Assembly: GCA_903821465.1 (NCBI GenBank)
Contig: CAIJLK010000209.1
Coordinates: 1 to 37,834 of the forward strand
Length of the DNA: 37,834 nucleotides
From: an uncultured Bacteroidota bacterium
Lineage (GTDB): Bacteria > Bacteroidota > Bacteroidia > Chitinophagales > Chitinophagaceae
Direction: 5' to 3'
Below, piece after piece: positions 33,443 to 37,834 of this stretch (position 1 is its first letter; every line of letters starts with the position of its first letter). The notes below the pieces were generated by a model. It saw only the letters and a program-made list of their open reading frames with translations. It did no database searches and had not been told where the DNA came from. A program made the translations under genes and the position numbers.

Positions 33443-35098
33443 TTATTCGATAGGCAGAAAAGAAAAACTATCGCCATCAAATAGTCCCTTATCGCTCAAT
33501 TTTAAATGAGGGATCACCAACAATGCCATAAAGCTTAATGTCATGAAAGGAGCTTGCAGCTTGCTTCCCAGGCCCTTTGCCATGGCATCGATTGCTGTAT
33601 ATGCGGCGGCTACTTCATAGCCGTCTCTTGCACTCATCAATCCTGCAATTGGTAAGCCTAATACCAATTCATTTTTCGAGTCCACACAACTTACACCGCC
33701 TCTTTCTTCAATCACTAAATTAATGGCTTGAGCCAAACTTTCGTCATCAGTTCCTACTGCCACTATATTATGACTATCATGTGCCACTGAAGATGCAATG
33801 GCTCCTCTTTTGAATCCGAAATTTTTGATAAAACATTTTGCAATTGGTGCGTTATGGTATCTGTTCACTACCACCATTTTTAATTGGTCCTTCGAAGGGT
33901 CGCTAATGAAATTATTATTTTCAATAGTTGGATCAAGCCAAAGTTTATTGGTGATGAGTTGTCCGTCTAACGCCTCCATCACTGCAATATTTCCGTTGCT
34001 TGTTGGATAAGTTCCTACAGGTATGATCAAATCTTTTGCGCTAATTTTTTCGCAAACAAATTGGTTGATAGGTTCTTCTACAACTGATTGTATAAAGCTC
34101 TTTCCATTTTCGGCAACCAACTCACCTTTGATATATGTTTTGTTGATGATGAAATCTGTTAAAGAATCTGTGACAATAAAATCTGCATCATCACCTTCGT
34201 ATAATAAACCAACATCGAGTTTATAATGCAACACAGGATTCACACAGGCTGCTTTTAAAACAGAGAATAGATCAATTCCTTTTGCTACGGCACGGGCACA
34301 AAGTTGGTTGATATGACCAGCTTCTAAACTATCAGGATGTTTATCATCGCTGCAGAATAAGATCATATTCGGATGATCTTCGAGCAATTCGATGAGCGCT
34401 TCGAAATTCTTTGCAGCACTGCCTTCCCGAATAATAATTTTCATGCCGTACTCGAGTTTGTCGAGTGCTTCTTCTGCTGTGAAACATTCATGGTCGGTTG
34501 AAATGCCTGCTTCAATATAGTTCTTAGCAGTTTCGCCTCTTAATCCGGGAGCATGCCCGTCGATCGGTTTTCCCAATGCATGTGCATAGCGCAGCTTTTG
34601 CATTACTTCGGGATCCTTGAATAATACTCCTGGAAAATTCATCATTTCACTGAGGTATTTGATCTCGTCTTTTTCAAGAAGCTTTTTTACATCTTCTGCA
34701 TTGAGCGATGCACCAGCTGTTTCAAAAATAGTGGCAGGCACACAACTAGGAGCACCGAAATTAAATTTGAAAGGAACTTTCTTTCCGTTATTGATCATGA
34801 ATTCAACGCCTTCCATACCGCATACATTGGCAATCTCATGCGGATCGCTCACCGTGGCAACGGTTCCATGAACAACAGCCAATCGCGCAAACTCACTCGG
34901 GATCAGCATACTACTTTCAATATGTACATGACTATCCACAAAACCAGGCAATATAAAATTATTGCTAGGCTTTTCGGTATTGGCTGTTGGAACAATTGTT
35001 TTGATCTTTCCGTCAACAACTTCAATGGTTGCTTCGTAAATAGATTTATTGAGGATGTCAACGATATTTCCAGTGATTGTAAAGCTTTGCTGATTCAT
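33443..35098 (-). CDS. ade: Adenine deaminase
   Basis: It deaminates adenine to hypoxanthine (purine salvage). It is a metal-dependent amidohydrolase of the AdeC type. With the ATG at 35098 it has 551 residues; the ATG at 35123-35125 would give 560. I prefer 35098 because the upstream sequence is A-rich and the protein then begins with [14 protein letters not shown] sequence as in relatives, but the choice is not certain. Motifs: metal-binding HVHIESS (57-63), DPHEIANV, a DGHAPGL loop, the CSDDKHPD segment, and the C-terminal Ade domain with [12 protein letters not shown]. It is convergent with anmK, with no gap. Confidence 0.94.
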   Translation of the reverse strand: MNQQSFTITGNIVDILNKSIYEATIEVVDGKIKTIVPTANTEKPSNNFILPGFVDSHVHIESSMLIPSEFARLAVVHGTVATVSDPHEIANVCGMEGVEFMINNGKKVPFKFNFGAPSCVPATIFETAGASLNAEDVKKLLEKDEIKYLSEMMNFPGVLFKDPEVMQKLRYAHALGKPIDGHAPGLRGETAKNYIEAGISTDHECFTAEEALDKLEYGMKIIIREGSAAKNFEALIELLEDHPNMILFCSDDKHPDSLEAGHINQLCARAVAKGIDLFSVLKAACVNPVLHYKLDVGLLYEGDDADFIVTDSLTDFIINKTYIKGELVAENGKSFIQSVVEEPINQFVCEKISAKDLIIPVGTYPTSNGNIAVMEALDGQLITNKLWLDPTIENNNFISDPSKDQLKMVVVNRYHNAPIAKCFIKNFGFKRGAIASSVAHDSHNIVAVGTDDESLAQAINLVIEERGGVSCVDSKNELVLGLPIAGLMSARDGYEVAAAYTAIDAMAKGLGSKLQAPFMTLSFMALLVIPHLKLSDKGLFDGDSFSFLPIE

Positions 35099-35118
35099 GT
35101 TTTTATATGCTAAATTTG
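35086..35118 (+). promoter_or_regulatory. Promoter of the GH31 gene
   Basis: TTTG at 35086-35089, a 21-nt spacer and a perfect TAnnTTTG box (TAAATTTG) at 35111-35118, 28 nt before the ATG at 35147. The -33 element lies inside the start of the divergent adenine deaminase gene, so the two genes' 5' regions overlap. Confidence 0.65.
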
Positions 35119-35146
35119 AACTCATTATTGATCTTAAATTGTTAGT

Positions 35147-37558
35147 ATGAAATCCTTATATAGTTTTCTGTTATGCGGTCTTCTTTTTGCAAATCTGCTA
35201 TCCGCTCAGAACGAGCCCAAAGTTCCATCAAAAATTACGGAAACGCAAAAAGGAATCATCAGGTTTGAGCATTATGGCGGGAATATTACAAAATTAATTT
35301 TTGAACCAGCTGGGTATCTGAAAAACGAAAAGATAACCAACGCAGTAGTTCCCCTACCGGATCAAGCTTTTACTAGAGCCCAAAATTTTTTGCCAGATGA
35401 TACCATTACCATTTCTAACGAAGGTTTTGATGCGCATATCAATATTGCCTATTCAGCTGAATCGAATGGCTATCGTGGATTTCGAATTTTTTTAGATCAA
35501 AGTGAAAAAATTTTTGGCGGAGGAGAAAGAGCCCTGCCATTGAATCGAAGAGGTTATCGTTTTAATTTGTACAACAATCCATGGTATGGTTATAGTGAAG
35601 GAGCTGATAACTTAAATTTCTCCGTACCTTTTTTTACATCCTCCAAAGGTTATGGATTATTTTTCGATAATGGTTCTAAGGGCTATGCAGATATTGGTAA
35701 GAAGGATCCTACTATTTTTGAAGCTGGCTTCTTAAGTGGAGAGATAAATGTGTTTGTGATTTTTGGGAAAGACAACCAAGAGATTTTAACTTCTTATCAA
35801 AAACTTACTGGCTTTCAACCCATGCCTCCCAAATGGGCCATGGGAAATTTCATGAGTAGGTTCGGTTATACCAGCGAAAAACAAACCAAAGAAATTGTTG
35901 CAAAAATGCGTGCTGAAGTGATGCCGTTTGATGCGGTGATCTTTGATCTGTTTTGGTTTGGTGATAGTATCAAAAATACCTTGGGCAATATTGATTGGGT
36001 GAATAAAAACAAATGGCCCAATCCAAAACGCATGATCGCTGATCTGAAAAAAGACTATATCAATTCGATCTTAATTACGGAGCCATTTTTCTTGAAAGGA
36101 ACCAAATCATATCCTTACGCAGAACAGTATCTCGCGAAAGACAGTGTGGGTAAGGCTTATCAGCTACAAGACTTTTATTTTGGGAAAGGAGGCTTGCTAG
36201 ATATTTTTAGAAAAGATGCAGGCGATTGGTTGTGGAACTATCATTATAAAAAACAAATTGAAAATGGAGTAGCAGGTTGGTGGACCGATCTTGGTGAACC
36301 TGAAAAACATCCTTCTGATCTATTGCACAATTTGAAAGACCTTGGTGTGAACCGCATGATGCAAGCTGATGAAGTGCATAATTTGTATGGACACTATTGG
36401 AATAAAATGTTGTTCGAGCATTATGCAAAAGATTATCCCAACACAAGATTGTTTCACTTGAATCGATCAGGTTTTTCCGGAAGTCAGCGATACAGTATTT
36501 TTCCTTGGACAGGCGATATCAGCAGATCATGGTCTGGCTTGCGTGCACAGTTGCCGAATATTTTAGGAATGAGCATGAGTGGCATTCCATATATCCATAG
36601 TGATGCCGGTGGATTTGCCATGGGTGAGGGCGATGCGGAATTATATTTACGGTGGTTACAGTTTTCTGAATTCACGCCGATCTTTAGGCCACATGGAACT
36701 GCTTTGTATGAAGTAGATCCGAATGCATTCAGTTATCCTAGTGAGCCTGCGTTAGCTGATACATCTATCATATCAAATGTTAGAGCAGTAGTAGCTGATA
36801 GATACCGATTACTACCGTATAATTATAGCTTAGCATATAGACAAGCTGCTTTTGGTGAACCATTGATCAAGCCATTGTATTATCAATTTCCTAATGATAC
36901 AAAAGCTAGCAATATTGGTGATGAATTTATGTGGGGCGATGCTTTGCTGATTGCACCAGTTGTAGAAAAGGGTCAAAAGTTTCATAATGTTTATTTGCCC
37001 AAAGGCGAATGGTACGAGCGAAATCTTAGTAAACCTTATCGTGGTGATACTACCATTTCTTATGCGTTAAAGATGGACCGAATCCCTGTTTTTGTAAAAG
37101 CAGGTAGCTTTATTCCTGAGTATACCTTTACACCAAAGGGTACAACAACTATCAGCCCAAAAGTCATTCTTTTAAATTATTATCCATCTGTTGATCCTTC
37201 CATGTATCAATTATATTTAGATGATGGTGTTTCAAAAAATTCAATTGAAAATAGGGCATATGAATTAATCGATTTTAAATCTGGTGGATTTAGTGGAAAG
37301 GAATTAGCTATAACAATCGAATCAAATAATGGAGTGTATCTAGGGAAACCAAACCATTACTTGTTAGAATTAAATCTAATGAATATGGTTAATCGCCCGA
37401 AAAAAGTAACTGTAAATGGGGTAGAAAGAGAAATTCTTGGAGAAAAAGAAAACGATGTAAAAATTAATCAGGCATTATGGAATTTTGCAAAGTGGCAAGA
37501 ACTAATGCTGAATGTGGTTTATACCGGTGAACCCATAAAGATTTTAATTAATTGGTAA
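35147..37558 (+). CDS. Secreted glycoside hydrolase family 31 enzyme
   Basis: An alpha-glycosidase (alpha-glucosidase or alpha-xylosidase type) of 803 residues with a signal peptide ending ANLLSAQ. The N-terminal beta-sandwich is at ~25-220 and carries [13 protein letters not shown]. The (beta/alpha)8 barrel is at ~225-600, and beta domains finish the protein. The nucleophile is Asp381 in [12 protein letters not shown] and the likely acid/base is Asp457 in [11 protein letters not shown]. Conserved [12 protein letters not shown] and FTPIFRPHG follow. Substrate cannot be read from sequence. No T9SS sorting domain and no SusC/SusD pair is nearby, so it is a stand-alone periplasmic or secreted enzyme. 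A perfect promoter box lies upstream. Confidence 0.94.
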   Translation: MKSLYSFLLCGLLFANLLSAQNEPKVPSKITETQKGIIRFEHYGGNITKLIFEPAGYLKNEKITNAVVPLPDQAFTRAQNFLPDDTITISNEGFDAHINIAYSAESNGYRGFRIFLDQSEKIFGGGERALPLNRRGYRFNLYNNPWYGYSEGADNLNFSVPFFTSSKGYGLFFDNGSKGYADIGKKDPTIFEAGFLSGEINVFVIFGKDNQEILTSYQKLTGFQPMPPKWAMGNFMSRFGYTSEKQTKEIVAKMRAEVMPFDAVIFDLFWFGDSIKNTLGNIDWVNKNKWPNPKRMIADLKKDYINSILITEPFFLKGTKSYPYAEQYLAKDSVGKAYQLQDFYFGKGGLLDIFRKDAGDWLWNYHYKKQIENGVAGWWTDLGEPEKHPSDLLHNLKDLGVNRMMQADEVHNLYGHYWNKMLFEHYAKDYPNTRLFHLNRSGFSGSQRYSIFPWTGDISRSWSGLRAQLPNILGMSMSGIPYIHSDAGGFAMGEGDAELYLRWLQFSEFTPIFRPHGTALYEVDPNAFSYPSEPALADTSIISNVRAVVADRYRLLPYNYSLAYRQAAFGEPLIKPLYYQFPNDTKASNIGDEFMWGDALLIAPVVEKGQKFHNVYLPKGEWYERNLSKPYRGDTTISYALKMDRIPVFVKAGSFIPEYTFTPKGTTTISPKVILLNYYPSVDPSMYQLYLDDGVSKNSIENRAYELIDFKSGGFSGKELAITIESNNGVYLGKPNHYLLELNLMNMVNRPKKVTVNGVEREILGEKENDVKINQALWNFAKWQELMLNVVYTGEPIKILINW

Positions 37559-37586
37559 ACCATTTGTCATAAGATTTCTTCTAAAT

Positions 37587-37612
37587 GGCTATTGATCCTT
37601 AACTTAATAGCC
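37587..37612. repeat. 7-bp inverted repeat between the GH31 and BNR-like genes
   Basis: GGCTATT (37587-37593), a 12-nt loop and AATAGCC (37606-37612) form a perfect 7-bp stem. It lies 13 bp before the ATG at 37626. No T-run follows, so termination is doubtful; an operator or a leader hairpin is possible. Confidence 0.4.
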
Positions 37613-37625
37613 CAATTCTAATTAC

Positions 37626-37834
37626 ATGAGAAAAAGCACACTCCTGCTTGCCATGGCAAGTATGTTATTTTTTTCTGCGATGGCGCAGAAGAAAAATGCA
37701 AAGGCTACAACTAGTCCTGCAGTAGAAACGAATACCGATTCGGTTTTGTTTTCAAAAGTTAAATACCGTTTAGTGGGTCCGTTTAGAGGCGGACGTAGCG
37801 GTGCGGTTACAGGTAGTTATAAAAACAAAATGAA
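37626..37834 (+). CDS. Secreted BNR/sortilin-like repeat protein, 5' part only
   Basis: The first 69 codons of a gene that runs off the right edge. A signal peptide (MRKSTLLLAMASMLFFSAMAQ) is followed by a low-complexity linker and then YRLVGPFRGGRSGAVTG. The GPFRGGRS motif near the N-terminus is typical of the large Bacteroidota proteins with BNR/VPS10-sortilin-type beta-propeller repeats (about 1,000 residues, often called glycosyl hydrolase or sortilin-like). The function of these is unproven. It starts 67 bp after the GH31 stop and could share its transcript, though an inverted repeat lies between. Assigned on one motif and the signal peptide only. Confidence 0.75.
   Translation, partial: MRKSTLLLAMASMLFFSAMAQKKNAKATTSPAVETNTDSVLFSKVKYRLVGPFRGGRSGAVTGSYKNKM

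Noticed and set aside
1..37834. Search for tRNA, rRNA, CRISPR arrays, insertion sequences and attachment sites
   Set aside because: I saw no tRNA-like cloverleaf, spaced direct-repeat array, transposase or integrase sequence; this was done by eye only.

Overview
The window looks like chromosomal DNA from a Bacteroidota member, most likely Chitinophagaceae (the family assignment is an inference). The evidence is AT-rich DNA, several type IX secretion (T9SS) genes (porT, two porP/sprF paralogues, a giant substrate with a type-B C-terminal sorting domain), a bacillithiol gene (bshA), TAnnTTTG-type promoter boxes, and secreted proteins whose signal peptides end in ...AQ. I see no rRNA, tRNA, CRISPR array, insertion sequence or phage gene.

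Layout. (1) 1-3507, minus strand: comM/yifB, followed by two secreted proteins of unknown function; the last runs off the left edge. (2) 3852-17617, plus strand: a 12.4-kb gene for a ~4,129-residue multidomain surface protein, then a PorP/SprF-type outer-membrane protein and a 128-residue exported protein. This is the most distinctive locus. (3) 17623-21812, minus strand: ubiE/menG and porT (overlapping), then pyrC and a short MutS-like ATPase gene (8-bp gap); a perfect 10-bp inverted repeat lies just before pyrC. (4) 21959-24895: rsgA, a small lipoprotein plus a gamma-carbonic-anhydrase-like gene on the minus strand, and a class III aminotransferase. (5) 24892-29456: bshA, an M28 peptidase, a small membrane-anchored protein followed by a 7-bp tandem repeat, an RsmI-like methyltransferase and an EI24/CysZ-like membrane protein with a TTG start. 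(6) 29547-37834: an exported hydrolase-like protein, a second PorP/SprF with no adjacent substrate gene, upp, anmK, adenine deaminase, a secreted GH31 glycosidase, and the start of a BNR/sortilin-like protein.

How the genes fit together. Menaquinone methylation (ubiE), pyrimidine synthesis (pyrC), base salvage (upp, ade), cell-wall recycling (anmK), ribosome maturation (rsgA), low-molecular-weight thiol synthesis (bshA) and DNA processing (comM) are housekeeping. The accessory content is the T9SS-linked surface machinery. PorT is a core T9SS component. The giant protein is a predicted T9SS cargo, and the PorP/SprF gene directly after it is probably its dedicated surface partner. The 128-residue protein may be a third member of that module. 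Best candidates for something undescribed are the N-terminal domain of the giant protein, the three-gene module, and the two secreted proteins downstream of comM.
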